This document shows, one piece after another, positions 1 to 8,730 of a DNA stretch of 64,000 nt. Origin of the DNA: Pseudomonas sp. PDNC002 (GTDB lineage: Bacteria; Pseudomonadota; Gammaproteobacteria; Pseudomonadales; Pseudomonadaceae); NCBI RefSeq assembly GCF_016919445.1, contig NZ_CP070356.1, forward strand, positions 4,839,502-4,903,501. The letters are read 5' to 3'. The first letter of the stretch is position 1; each line of letters opens with the position of its first letter. A model generated the notes under the pieces. It had not been told where the DNA came from. It saw only the letters and a program-made list of their open reading frames with translations, and made no database searches. The translations under genes were made by a program, and so were the position numbers.

Positions 1-607
1 CCTGCGCGACCAGATGGTAGCGGCGCGCTACGTTGTCATAGCGCGACTTCTCCAGCGCGCCCAGATCGGGGGCATGGCTCCCGTGCCCACCCGCATCGCT
101 GCGGATCAGCAGGAAGCGCTCGCTCGGTGCGTTGTTCCGCGGCTCTTCCAGCGTCAGGTCCATTCCGTCCGCGAGGAAACCCTCGCTGACGTTCAGCCCC
201 AGGCCGCTCTCGGCTGCGACGATTCGATAGCTGTCGGCGTAGGGCTGTAACGTCCAGCGCTGCCGACCTCCTTCCTGCTCGGGAAGCACCGAGACGAAGG
301 TGCCAGGCTCGCGGCTGGCTCCGGGGACGGCGAGATAGCGCCCATATTTCCGGGAGAACAGGCTGTAGCCCTTGCCGTCACGGCGCAGCACCCAGGTCTG
401 GGCCGGATCGCGCCGCGCGCTCCAGCCAAACTGCGCCACCTCCACCGCGCCCTCGCTGGTCGAATAGGCAGTCAGCAACTTGTAGGACGCCTGGGAGACG
501 ACGTAGTAGTCGCCCTCCGGTATCGCCGCTTCAGCCCTGACAACCGCGCAGAGTCCCCACCACATGAGACAGACAACCCCTACACCACGCAAGCGACGAT
601 ACGGCAT
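1..607 (-). CDS. Secreted ricin-type beta-trefoil lectin domain protein (C-terminus cut by window edge)
   Basis: Reading the minus strand from an ATG at 605-607 gives an open frame of about 202 codons that runs off the window edge, so the C-terminus is missing. The N-terminus is a clear Sec signal peptide (basic start, hydrophobic core, cleavage near the VRA/EAA region at about residues 24-28). The mature part has the short repeated pattern of ricin-B lectins, with QTW, QRW and ERF at roughly 40-45 residue intervals replacing the classical QxW motif. The region after QTW reads as strands ending in GRYLAVPG, and the next repeat has GLGLNV. Lectin folds of this kind bind carbohydrate or serve as the targeting part of larger exoproteins; which applies cannot be decided without the rest of the gene. 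Confidence 0.72.
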   Translation of the reverse strand, partial: MPYRRLRGVGVVCLMWWGLCAVVRAEAAIPEGDYYVVSQASYKLLTAYSTSEGAVEVAQFGWSARRDPAQTWVLRRDGKGYSLFSRKYGRYLAVPGASREPGTFVSVLPEQEGGRQRWTLQPYADSYRIVAAESGLGLNVSEGFLADGMDLTLEEPRNNAPSERFLLIRSDAGGHGSHAPDLGALEKSRYDNVARRYHLVAQ

Positions 608-772
608 GTGAAATCCCCCCGAAGCCCCAGTGGAGCCACTGCGAGGCTCCGAGGTTTCGGACAGTAGAATTTCCGGACCACCCATGACAATGAGAACTGA
701 ATCACAAAAATTTTCTGATTTGATACAGGATGTTTTTTACCTAAAAAGTCAGATATTTCGCCATCAACGTCC

Positions 773-1669
773 TTATGTCCTTTCGGCGAACAACGCTGCC
801 AGCCAGTCGGAAAACACCCGCAGACGCCGGGAAATCTGTCGCCGCGCCGGGTAGAGCACGCTCACGGGCAAGGCCGGTGGCCGCCAGTCACGCAGCACTT
901 CCACCAGCTCACCGCTGGCCAGGCCTTCCTCCAGGTGGTAGCGCGGTGCCTGGATCATCCCGAAACCGGCGCGGCAGGCGGCGATGTAGGCGTCGGCGTT
1001 GTTCACCGTGATCCGGCTGGGCAGCCGCAGCGTGCGCAGCTCGCCGTCGAAGACGAATTCGAGGTCGAAGATGCGCCCGCTGGAAGCCGACTGGTAGTTC
1101 ACCGCCAGGTGACCGTCGAGTCGTTGCGGATGCTCGGGCAGGCCGTGCTCCTCCACATAGGCACGACTCACGCAGGTGAGCTGGTGCAACTCAGTGATGC
1201 GCCGTCCCACCAGGCTGGAGTCCGGCAGCTCACCGGCACGCAGCACGCAGTCGACGCCTTCGCGCACCAGGTCGACCTGGCGATCGTTCAGGCTGAGCTC
1301 CAGTTCGATCTGCGGGTAGCGCCGACAGAAGTCCGGCAGCGCCGGAATCACCACCAGCCGCCCCAGCGAGCTGGGCAGGTCGACGCGCAGCTTGCCGCGC
1401 GGATTGTCCGGCGAATCGGAGAAGCAGTTCTCCGCCTCTTCCAGGTCCTCCAGCAGACGCACGCAGCGCTCGTAATACGCCTGGCCGTCGGCGGTGACGC
1501 TGACCTGCCGGGTGGTGCGGCGCAGCAGTTGCACCCCGAGGTGGGTTTCCAGTTGCTGGATCAACTGGGTCACGCTGGCCCGCGGCAGTTGCAGGCTGTC
1601 CGCCGCCTTGCCGAAAGCCTTGAGTTCGACGATGCGGGTGTACACCTGCATGGCCTGCAGACGGTCCAT
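773..1669 (-). CDS. LysR-family transcriptional regulator
   Basis: 298 residues, the normal LysR length. Residues 1-60 form the winged helix-turn-helix (AFGKAADSLQLPRASVTQLI is the recognition part), followed by the linker helix and a substrate-binding-type effector domain from about residue 90. The ATG is preceded by GGAG at good spacing. It is divergent from the aldo/keto reductase gene, with about 115 bp between the start codons, the usual arrangement for a LysR protein controlling its neighbour. The sequence resembles the large group of Pseudomonas LysR proteins paired with oxidoreductases; the inducer cannot be inferred. Confidence 0.93.
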   Translation of the reverse strand: MDRLQAMQVYTRIVELKAFGKAADSLQLPRASVTQLIQQLETHLGVQLLRRTTRQVSVTADGQAYYERCVRLLEDLEEAENCFSDSPDNPRGKLRVDLPSSLGRLVVIPALPDFCRRYPQIELELSLNDRQVDLVREGVDCVLRAGELPDSSLVGRRITELHQLTCVSRAYVEEHGLPEHPQRLDGHLAVNYQSASSGRIFDLEFVFDGELRTLRLPSRITVNNADAYIAACRAGFGMIQAPRYHLEEGLASGELVEVLRDWRPPALPVSVLYPARRQISRRLRVFSDWLAALFAERT

Positions 1670-1784
1670 GGCACGCTCCGATTATTTGCCCATAGCGAAT
1701 AGTTAAACCGTAAACAGCCGGTTTATCCATGGATACCAAACAACAAGAATGAACAGGTCCATCTCACGACCCGGAGAAACCCGC

Positions 1785-2777
1785 ATGAAGACCCGCCGCC
1801 TGGGCCCGCAAGGCCCCGTCGTCTCCGCCATCGGCCTCGGCTGCATGGGCATGTCCGACTTCTACACCACCGGCAGCGACGAGCAGGAATCCATCGCCAC
1901 CCTGCACCACGCGCTCGAACTGGGCGTCACCCTGTTCGATACCGCCGACATGTATGGCCCGCACACCAACGAGGAACTGCTCGGCCGCGCCCTGAAGGGC
2001 AAGCGCGAGCAGGTCTTCCTCGCCACCAAGTTCGGCATCGTGCGCACCCCGGACCAGCCGCAGGTGCGCGGCGCCAACGGCAGCCCGGAGTACGTGCGGC
2101 AGTCCGTGGAAGGCAGCCTGAAGCGCCTGGGCACCGATCACATCGACCTCTACTACCAGCATCGCGTCGACCCGAAGGTGCCCATCGAGGAAACCGTCGG
2201 CGCCATGGCCGAGTTGGTGAAGGCCGGCAAGGTGCGCTACCTGGGGCTCAGCGAAGCCTCGGCGGAAACCCTCGAACGGGCGCACAAGATCCACCCGATC
2301 ACCGCGCTGCAGAGCGAATACTCGCTGTGGACCCGCGACCCGGAGGACAACGCCGTGCTGGCAACCTGCGCGCGCCTGGGCATCGGCTTCGTGCCCTACA
2401 GCCCACTGGGGCGCGGCTTCCTCACCGGCGCGCTGAAGAGCCCCGACGATTTCGCCGCAGACGACTATCGGCGCTCCAGCCCGCGCTTCACCGGCGAGAA
2501 CTTCGCGAAGAACCTGCGGCTGGTAGACAAGGTGGCCGAACTCGCGGCGGCTCGCGGGGTCACGCCATCACAACTGGCGCTGGCCTGGGTATTGGCCCAG
2601 GGCGATCACCTGGTGCCGATCCCCGGAACCAAGCAGCGCAAGTACCTGGAGCAGAATGTCGCTGCCGTCGATCTTGCGCTGACATCAGTGGAGCTGCTGC
2701 AACTGGACGCGATCTTCCCCGCCGGCGCGGCCGCCGGCGGTCGCTACAGCGAACAGGTCATGAGCCTGATCCAGTAA
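1785..2777 (+). CDS. Aldo/keto reductase
   Basis: 330-residue cytoplasmic NADPH-dependent oxidoreductase of the aldo/keto reductase superfamily (YakC/Tas-like branch). The catalytic tetrad is complete: D52 and Y57 (FDTADMYG), K82 (ATKFG) and H126 (YYQHRVD). The phosphate-binding C-terminal part ([15 protein letters not shown]) is also present. I chose the ATG at 1785 rather than one 36 bp upstream because GGAG precedes it and the conserved start [10 protein letters not shown] follows directly. It is probably controlled by the divergent LysR gene. The substrate is unknown; these enzymes reduce a broad range of aldehydes and ketones. Confidence 0.93.
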   Translation: MKTRRLGPQGPVVSAIGLGCMGMSDFYTTGSDEQESIATLHHALELGVTLFDTADMYGPHTNEELLGRALKGKREQVFLATKFGIVRTPDQPQVRGANGSPEYVRQSVEGSLKRLGTDHIDLYYQHRVDPKVPIEETVGAMAELVKAGKVRYLGLSEASAETLERAHKIHPITALQSEYSLWTRDPEDNAVLATCARLGIGFVPYSPLGRGFLTGALKSPDDFAADDYRRSSPRFTGENFAKNLRLVDKVAELAAARGVTPSQLALAWVLAQGDHLVPIPGTKQRKYLEQNVAAVDLALTSVELLQLDAIFPAGAAAGGRYSEQVMSLIQ

Positions 2778-2845
2778 CGGCCGATTGCCAGGGGCTCCGG
2801 TGGACGCGCGCAGCGGTTATGCTGACGGCGTCTATCGGAGGCTCC

Positions 2846-3313
2846 ATGCGATTTGTTCCCGCCGCACTGTTCGTATTCTTTTTCCTTCCCCTCGCCGCCC
2901 TCGCGGACGAGGAATGCCAGGTGACGGCCGTGTACAGCGGCGACCAGCTGACCTGCCAGCGCGCGGACGGCACCGACACCACCATCCACCTGCGCGGCAT
3001 CGATGCTCCGGAACTGGAAAACCACTTCGGCCAGCGCTCCCGTGCGGCCCTGGTGCAGTTGGCCCTGGGCAAGAGCGCCACGCTCAAACACGCCGAACAG
3101 CAGCCCGATGGCAGCCTGCGCGCGGCCGTCTGGGTCACCCCGGCAGAGTGCCCGAACTGCGGCCATACCCTGGATATCGGCCGCGCCCAGTTGAGCATCG
3201 GCCTCGCGCGTTGGCGTCAGAGCGACGCGCAGACGCCCGAGGAAGTAGGTCAGTACCAGTTCGAGGAGCACGAGGCCAAGGTGCGGCGCACCAACCTGTG
3301 GCGCACGCCCTGA
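2846..3313 (+). CDS. Secreted thermonuclease-fold (SNase-like) protein, catalytic arginines displaced
   Basis: 155 residues with a signal peptide (cleavage after LAALA, about residue 20), so periplasmic or exported. The fold signature of staphylococcal nuclease is recognisable (IHLRGIDAPELENHFGQ, residues 47-62, and the DGSLRAAVW strand at 88-96). The metal-ligand-type residues D53 and E56 are kept. In active family members an Arg lies five residues before the Asp of the IDxPE motif; here that position is H48. The second catalytic Arg, normally in a YGR motif, is replaced by GS, with an Arg two residues later (R92). A CxxC pair (C102, C105) is an unusual addition. The start was chosen for the GGAGG at 2837-2841. 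Nuclease activity is doubtful. Confidence 0.8.
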   Translation: MRFVPAALFVFFFLPLAALADEECQVTAVYSGDQLTCQRADGTDTTIHLRGIDAPELENHFGQRSRAALVQLALGKSATLKHAEQQPDGSLRAAVWVTPAECPNCGHTLDIGRAQLSIGLARWRQSDAQTPEEVGQYQFEEHEAKVRRTNLWRTP

Positions 3314-3334
3314 GCGACCCGCTCGGTTGCCGCC

Positions 3335-4138
3335 TCAGTTGCTGACGTAGCGCTGCAGGATGCGCCGATCCTCGCCCTCGTCCACCAGCGCCTTCAGCGT
3401 CTGGGCGTAGCGCTGCACGAAGTCCTCGTCCTGGGTGCGCTTGCTGAAGGCGACCTCCGCCGACTCAGCCGAGACCACCACCTTCGTCGGCTCGATGCTC
3501 GATGCCAGCCCCAGTTGCTGCAACTCGTACTGACCGCTGTGCTCGTCGGCGATGATGCCGTCGATGCGGCCCTTGTCGACCATGTGCCAGAGGTTGCTGC
3601 GACTGGCATTGAAGAACACCCGCGCGGCGTAGTCCGGGTCAGACATCAGTTGGCGGAAGGGCTCGCCGTAGGACACGTCGATCTGTGCGCCCAGACGGAA
3701 ATCGTTGCGCGGCAGGTCGGCAAGCTCGTGCAGGCTGTCGCGGGCCGGCAAGTCCCGGCGGACGAAGAGAATGTTGCGTGATGGCGGCAGCACCGTGCCG
3801 GAGAAATAGGCGTATGCCTCGCGCTCGGGCTTGCGGAACGCGCCGGGCAGCACGTCCAGCCGGCCAAGCTCCAACTCCTTGAGCGCGCGTGCCCACGGCA
3901 GCTTGACCATCCTCACGCTGCAACCCAGGTGCTCCAGGACTTCGCGATTCAGCTCGACGTAGAGGCCGCCAACGCTGCCATCGGGCAGTTGCATGCTGAA
4001 CGGCGGATCGTCATCCCAGCGCAGCGTCTTCTCGCAGGCGCCCAGCGGCACCGACAGCAAGGCCAGGCCCAGCACGGCCAGAGGACGCAGACGTGCGGCA
4101 ATGAAGAACGACAGGCGAACGGCTGGCGGCAAGATCAC
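3335..4138 (-). CDS. Periplasmic amino-acid-type solute-binding protein (SBP_bac_3 family)
   Basis: 267 residues with a signal sequence ending LGAC, which fits either a lipobox or a Sec cleavage with a conserved mature cysteine. The mature part has the family-3 binding-protein layout: an early WDDDPPFSM segment, GLYVELNREVLEHLG, and the second lobe with GEPFRQL and DGIIADEHSGQYEL. No permease or ATPase gene is adjacent, so it is either an orphan binding protein or a sensor-type periplasmic protein. The start codon is probably GTG at 4138, with no convincing ribosome site, so the N-terminus is uncertain by a few residues. Confidence 0.85.
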   Translation of the reverse strand: MILPPAVRLSFFIAARLRPLAVLGLALLSVPLGACEKTLRWDDDPPFSMQLPDGSVGGLYVELNREVLEHLGCSVRMVKLPWARALKELELGRLDVLPGAFRKPEREAYAYFSGTVLPPSRNILFVRRDLPARDSLHELADLPRNDFRLGAQIDVSYGEPFRQLMSDPDYAARVFFNASRSNLWHMVDKGRIDGIIADEHSGQYELQQLGLASSIEPTKVVVSAESAEVAFSKRTQDEDFVQRYAQTLKALVDEGEDRRILQRYVSN

Positions 4139-4233
4139 GGCTCACGACAGGAGAAGACGGATCGCCCGAGTGTATTGAACAGCGCCCCTCGGTGACCAGT
4201 ACCGCCGCTATTCGGACGTTCGCTCCATGTACG

Positions 4234-6951
4234 TCACTGCCAGCCGTAGCGCCGCGCGAACCAGCCCTTCACCGCCTGGGTCAGCGCCATGTAGCCCAGC
4301 AGGATCGCGGCCAGCCAGGGCCAGTAGTCCAGCGGCAGCGCCTGCATGCGGAACGAATGCGCCAGCGGGCCCATGGGCAGGAAGACCGCCACGGCGACGA
4401 TCACCAGGGTCATGCCCAGCAGCGGCCAGGCAGCGCGGCTCTGCAGGAAGGGAATGCGCCGGGTGCGGATCATGTGCACCACCAGCAGTTGCGAGATCAA
4501 CCCCTCGACGAACCAGCCGGACTGGAACAGCGTCTGGTGTTCCGGTGAATTGGCGCCGAACACATGCCACAGCACGAGGAAAGTGGCGATGTCGAAGATC
4601 GAGCTGATCGGCCCGAAGAACACCATGAAGCGCCCCAGGCCGTCCGGGTTCCATTGCTGCGGCTTGCGCAGCAGCTCTTCGTCGACGTTATCGAAGGGAA
4701 TGGCGATCTGCGACAGGTCGTAGAGCAGGTTCTGCACCAGCAGTTGCAGCGGCAGCATCGGCAGGAACGGAATGAACGCGCTGGCCACCAGCACGCTGAA
4801 CACATTGCCGAAGTTGGAGCTGGCGGTCATGCGGATGTACTTGAGCATGTTGGCGAAGGTCCGGCGCCCTTCGATCACGCCCTCCTCCAGCACCATCAGG
4901 CTCTTCTCCAGCAGGATCAGGTCGGCAGCTTCCTTGGCGATGTCCACCGCCGAATCCACCGAGATGCCGATGTCCGCCGAGCGCAGCGCCGGGGCGTCGT
5001 TGATACCGTCGCCGAGGAAGCCGACCACATGCCCACGCTCGCGCAGCACGCGCACCAGGCGTTCCTTGTGGCTGGGGGTGAGCTTGGCGAACAGCGTGGT
5101 GCGCTCGGCCCGTTCGCCCAGTACAGCGTCGTCGAGATCGTCCAGTTGCGGCCCGAGCAGCACGCCCTCCACGGCGAGGCCGACGTCACGGCAGACCTTC
5201 AGGCTGACGCGCTCGTTGTCCCCGGTCAGCACCTTCACCGCCACGCCATTGCGCGCCAGCGCGCGCAACGCCGGCGCCGTGGTCTCCTTCGGCGGATCGA
5301 GGAAGGCGATATAGCCGGCCAGGCACAAGGCCTCTTCATCGGCCACGCCGTAGACGTCGCGATTGGGCGGCAGCTCGCGGGTCGCCACCGCGACCACGCG
5401 CAATCCTTCCAGGTTGAGCTCGTCCGCCACCGCGCGGATACGCTCCAGGCGCGCGCCGGTCAGCGGCTCGACACCCTCGGCGGTTTCCACCGTGGCGCAG
5501 ACCGCCAGCACTTCTTCCAGCGCGCCCTTGCAGATCAGCAGGTGCTGGCCGTCACGCTCGCTGACCACCACGGACATGCGCCGGCGGGCGAAGTCGAAGG
5601 GAATCTCGTCGAGCTTGCGGAAGCGGCTGTCCACCTTCAGTGCGTGGCGCAGTTCGACGTGTTCGAGCACGGCGACGTCCAGCAGGTTCTTCAGGCCGGT
5701 CTGGTAGTGGCTATTGAGGAAGGCCAGTTGCAGCACGCGGTCCTGCACGTGGCCGAAGGCGTCGGTATGACGCTCGAGGACGATGCGGTCCTGGGTCAGG
5801 GTGCCGGTCTTGTCGGTGCAGAGGATGTCCATCGCGCCAAAGTTCTGGATGGCGTCCAGGCGCTTGACGATCACCTTGCGCCGGCTGAGCACCACCGCGC
5901 CCTTGGCCAGGGTCGAGGTGACGATCATCGGGAGCATTTCCGGGGTCAGGCCGACCGCGATGGACAGCGCGAACAAGGCCGCTTCCAGCCAGTCGCCCTT
6001 GGTGAAACCATTGATCAGCAGCACCACCGGCGCCATCACCAGCATGAAGCGGATCAGCAGCCAACTGACGCGGTTCACCCCAGCCTGGAAGGCGGTCGGC
6101 GCCGGATCGCTGGCGATGACCCGCTCGGCCAGGGAGCCGAAATAAGTGCGCGCCCCGGTGCCGATCACCACCGCCTGGGCGGAACCGCTGACCACCGTGG
6201 TACCCATGAAACACAGGCTGTCGCGCTCGAGCGGGTTGCCCTGGCGGGCGTCGCGCAGCTGAGCGAATTTCTCCACCGGCAACGACTCGCCGGTCAGCGC
6301 CGCCTGGCCGAGGAACAGGTCCTTGGCGCTGAGCAGGCGCACGTCCGCCGGGACCATGTCGCCGGCCGACAGCCACAGCACGTCGCCCGGGACCAGTTGG
6401 CGGATCGGCACCTCCACGCGGCGCGCGGGACCATCATCCTCGGCGCTGCGGAACACCGTGGCGGTGTTGCTGACCATCGCCTTGAGCTGCTCGGCCGCGC
6501 GGTTCGAGCGCTTCTCCTGGATGAAGCGCAGCAGCGTGGAAATCCCCACCATGCTGCCGATGACCACGGCCGCCTCGGCATCGCCGGTGAAGCCGGAGAT
6601 GGCCGCCAGTACCGTGAGCAGCAGGTTGAAGGGGTTGCAGTAGCAGAACCAGAGGTGCTGCCAGGCACCGATGGGGCGGTCCTGGTCGACCTCGTTCAGG
6701 CCGCCGCGCAGGCGACGCTCCTCCGCCTCCGCCTCGCTCAGACCTTCGCGTCGGCTTTCCAGGCGCTCCAGCACCGCCGAACTTTCCAGCGCCGACCACT
6801 CCAGCAGCGCCGAGGTCAGCTGAGCGGGCGCCTGCCGTCCAGCGGCCGAACCGCGCAGCAGGTCGCGCGATGCCAGCCGGCGCAATTGCCGGGCGGGAAA
6901 GCCCTTGTTGATGAATTCGAGCAGGTGGGTCCTGATGATATCCAGGCGCAT
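4234..6951 (-). CDS. mgtA: Magnesium-translocating P-type ATPase (MgtA/MgtB type)
   Basis: 905 residues, close to the roughly 900 of E. coli MgtA. It imports Mg2+ across the inner membrane using ATP. The P-type core is complete: TGES in the actuator domain, the phosphorylated aspartate in CTDKTGTLTQDR, the nucleotide-domain KGALEEVL, and the hinge GDGINDAPALRSADIGIS. Two membrane segments precede the actuator domain, two flank TPEMLPMIV, and about six C-terminal segments follow. I placed the start at 6951 because AAGGGGAG lies just upstream; an ATG 24 bp further out lacks one. It lies 82 bp downstream of the methyltransferase gene on the same strand. No long Mg2+-sensing leader like that of enterobacterial mgtA fits in this gap. 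Confidence 0.95.
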   Translation of the reverse strand: MRLDIIRTHLLEFINKGFPARQLRRLASRDLLRGSAAGRQAPAQLTSALLEWSALESSAVLERLESRREGLSEAEAEERRLRGGLNEVDQDRPIGAWQHLWFCYCNPFNLLLTVLAAISGFTGDAEAAVVIGSMVGISTLLRFIQEKRSNRAAEQLKAMVSNTATVFRSAEDDGPARRVEVPIRQLVPGDVLWLSAGDMVPADVRLLSAKDLFLGQAALTGESLPVEKFAQLRDARQGNPLERDSLCFMGTTVVSGSAQAVVIGTGARTYFGSLAERVIASDPAPTAFQAGVNRVSWLLIRFMLVMAPVVLLINGFTKGDWLEAALFALSIAVGLTPEMLPMIVTSTLAKGAVVLSRRKVIVKRLDAIQNFGAMDILCTDKTGTLTQDRIVLERHTDAFGHVQDRVLQLAFLNSHYQTGLKNLLDVAVLEHVELRHALKVDSRFRKLDEIPFDFARRRMSVVVSERDGQHLLICKGALEEVLAVCATVETAEGVEPLTGARLERIRAVADELNLEGLRVVAVATRELPPNRDVYGVADEEALCLAGYIAFLDPPKETTAPALRALARNGVAVKVLTGDNERVSLKVCRDVGLAVEGVLLGPQLDDLDDAVLGERAERTTLFAKLTPSHKERLVRVLRERGHVVGFLGDGINDAPALRSADIGISVDSAVDIAKEAADLILLEKSLMVLEEGVIEGRRTFANMLKYIRMTASSNFGNVFSVLVASAFIPFLPMLPLQLLVQNLLYDLSQIAIPFDNVDEELLRKPQQWNPDGLGRFMVFFGPISSIFDIATFLVLWHVFGANSPEHQTLFQSGWFVEGLISQLLVVHMIRTRRIPFLQSRAAWPLLGMTLVIVAVAVFLPMGPLAHSFRMQALPLDYWPWLAAILLGYMALTQAVKGWFARRYGWQ

Positions 6952-7033
6952 GATGACTCCCCTTGTGCGCCACATCGGCCGGCGGCGGGAGCAGTCTGCT
7001 CGGCCTTTCTTAAGGCGCCATGAAGAGGCCCGG

Positions 7034-8569
7034 TCAGGCCATCAGCGAATCCAGGACCCGATGCAGGTGAAGGACGCCGGTCCGGTCGAGTTCTTCCCGG
7101 TCGGTGATCGGCTGGCCATCCCGCATGAACCCCAGGCGTTCATCGGCGATGGCGGCGGCGATGACCTCGAGCAGCTCGTCCTGCGTGTGGCAGCCATCGA
7201 GCAGCGGCAGCAACAGCGACGAGAAGGGATCGAGCACGATCGATTCGTGCCAGGGATTGAAGGTCACGGTCTGCGTGGCCTCGGCGAACGCGATGACTTC
7301 CGGCTCCACCCGTGGCATGCCGGCGGCGCCCGGTCCGCCCACCACCGCACTGAGGCGGTAACGGCCGAAACCACCCACCACCAGGCGCTCGAACAGCGCG
7401 ATCAGTTGCGCCTCGGCCTGCTCGGGCAACGCTCCCAATTGCTGCTCGACATACCCCAGCAGCGCCGGAAGGTTCTGCGTGCGCGGCCAGACTTCGTTCA
7501 GCCGGTACGCGGCAACCTTGGCGACAGCGCCGCGCAGGCCGATACGACGGCCATCGTGCAGGGTGAAGAACTGCTGGTCATCGTCCAGGCGCACCGCCTC
7601 GGGGCTTTCGAATCGCGCGGCGACATGCAGCCGTGCCAGGCGCTCGGGCTGAAGCCGGTACACGATCTCGCCGGCCCGGTCGGCGTGTACCAGCAGGCTC
7701 TGCCGGTAGCTGCGGTTGCCGAGGAAGTCCATGCGCTGCTCCAACGCCACCTGGCTGTGGCCGCAAGCGTCGACCAGCGCCTCGCGTGCATCGGCGGCGA
7801 CGTTGCTGACGAACATCCCGACCGGATTGGCATCGGCCAGGTAGGCGAGCCCTTCCGCCTCGGCGCGGGCGACGAAATCGCTGAAGTAGCACGGTACGTT
7901 GTTCGGCTGGAGGAACTCGGACAGCGCCGCATCGTCCGCACAGATCGACTCGCACTCGTCCACAGCGCTGCGCATCGAGCTGCCATCGTGCGGCGCGCAG
8001 CGCTTGAGAAAGGCGAACAGACGCCGCGCGCGGGCCAGCTTCTCGCCACTGTCCGCGGCGTGCTGCGCTTCCATGAGCAACGCATCGCGCACCATTTCCC
8101 GGCCTTTCCAGCCGGGGTAGACGTTATAGCTGACGTAGGCGACGCCGTCGGCGGCGAGGTGATCGCGGCAAAGCCGGGCGATGACCTGGCGGTCCTGCGC
8201 CGTGACGTGGCTGTAGAGATCGTGGCAGATGATGTAGTCGAACTGGCCCAGCTCCGCGGTCAGCTCATCGAGCCTGGCGCAATGCAGCGTGACGTTGCCC
8301 AGGCCCAGGCTCTCGATGCACTGGCGCCCCGCCTCGACCGCCGCCGTGGAAGCATCCACACCGACCAGCGTGGCCCGGCGATTGCGCGTGGCGAAGGGAA
8401 TCAGGTTACCGGCGCTGGCGCAGCCCAGCTCGAGTATTCGAGCGGTTTCCACCCGTGGCGTCTGGAGGCCGAACAGCCAGGCGATGGCCGCGAGGTTTTC
8501 GGCCGATGAACGAGGAAAGCAGAGCGAGGTACGCGGGAAAGCCGAAGTGTTCTGGACGGTCGTGGACAC
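7034..8569 (-). CDS. SAM-dependent methyltransferase with regulatory domain (PKMT-like)
   Basis: About 511 residues from the proposed start. An N-terminal class I methyltransferase domain carries motif I (ILELGCASAGNLIPFA), the acidic SAM-ribose site (VGVDAS) and CHDLYSHV. A middle methyltransferase-regulatory domain (VPCYFSDFVARAEAEGL) and a C-terminal winged-helix-like tail follow. This architecture is that of bacterial protein lysine methyltransferases, of which rickettsial enzymes modify the autotransporter OmpB. The start is uncertain: the frame is open to a GTG at 8707 and has an ATG at 8632, but family-like sequence begins only near 8569, where a GTG follows a weak AGG. It lies directly downstream of tamB on the same strand. 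Confidence 0.85.
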   Translation of the reverse strand: MSTTVQNTSAFPRTSLCFPRSSAENLAAIAWLFGLQTPRVETARILELGCASAGNLIPFATRNRRATLVGVDASTAAVEAGRQCIESLGLGNVTLHCARLDELTAELGQFDYIICHDLYSHVTAQDRQVIARLCRDHLAADGVAYVSYNVYPGWKGREMVRDALLMEAQHAADSGEKLARARRLFAFLKRCAPHDGSSMRSAVDECESICADDAALSEFLQPNNVPCYFSDFVARAEAEGLAYLADANPVGMFVSNVAADAREALVDACGHSQVALEQRMDFLGNRSYRQSLLVHADRAGEIVYRLQPERLARLHVAARFESPEAVRLDDDQQFFTLHDGRRIGLRGAVAKVAAYRLNEVWPRTQNLPALLGYVEQQLGALPEQAEAQLIALFERLVVGGFGRYRLSAVVGGPGAAGMPRVEPEVIAFAEATQTVTFNPWHESIVLDPFSSLLLPLLDGCHTQDELLEVIAAAIADERLGFMRDGQPITDREELDRTGVLHLHRVLDSLMA

Positions 8570-8730
8570 GGAAAATTGCCTGTCGATTCGAAAGCGCCGG
8601 ATGCTGGACGGGCCAGCAAAACTGCGGCGCATTCTGCCGTCAGGCGCTCTCCGACACCCGAGTCCGCAAGCCGTTACAGACTTTTCCGAACCTCCTTCAA
8701 AAATCACCTACAGCCGCCCCATTCCCCCAC

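Noticed and set aside
561-575. TGAGACAG near 565 as another copy of the enhancer motif
   Set aside because: Only one half-site is present and it falls inside the signal-peptide coding region of the lectin gene.
4564-7023. An 819-codon open frame on the plus strand
   Set aside because: Antisense shadow of mgtA, His/Gln/Arg-rich with no motif, while the opposite strand has a complete P-type ATPase.
6952-7033. Mg2+-sensing leader upstream of mgtA
   Set aside because: The gap to the upstream gene is only 82 bp and shows no alternative stem-loops or leader peptide of the enterobacterial kind.
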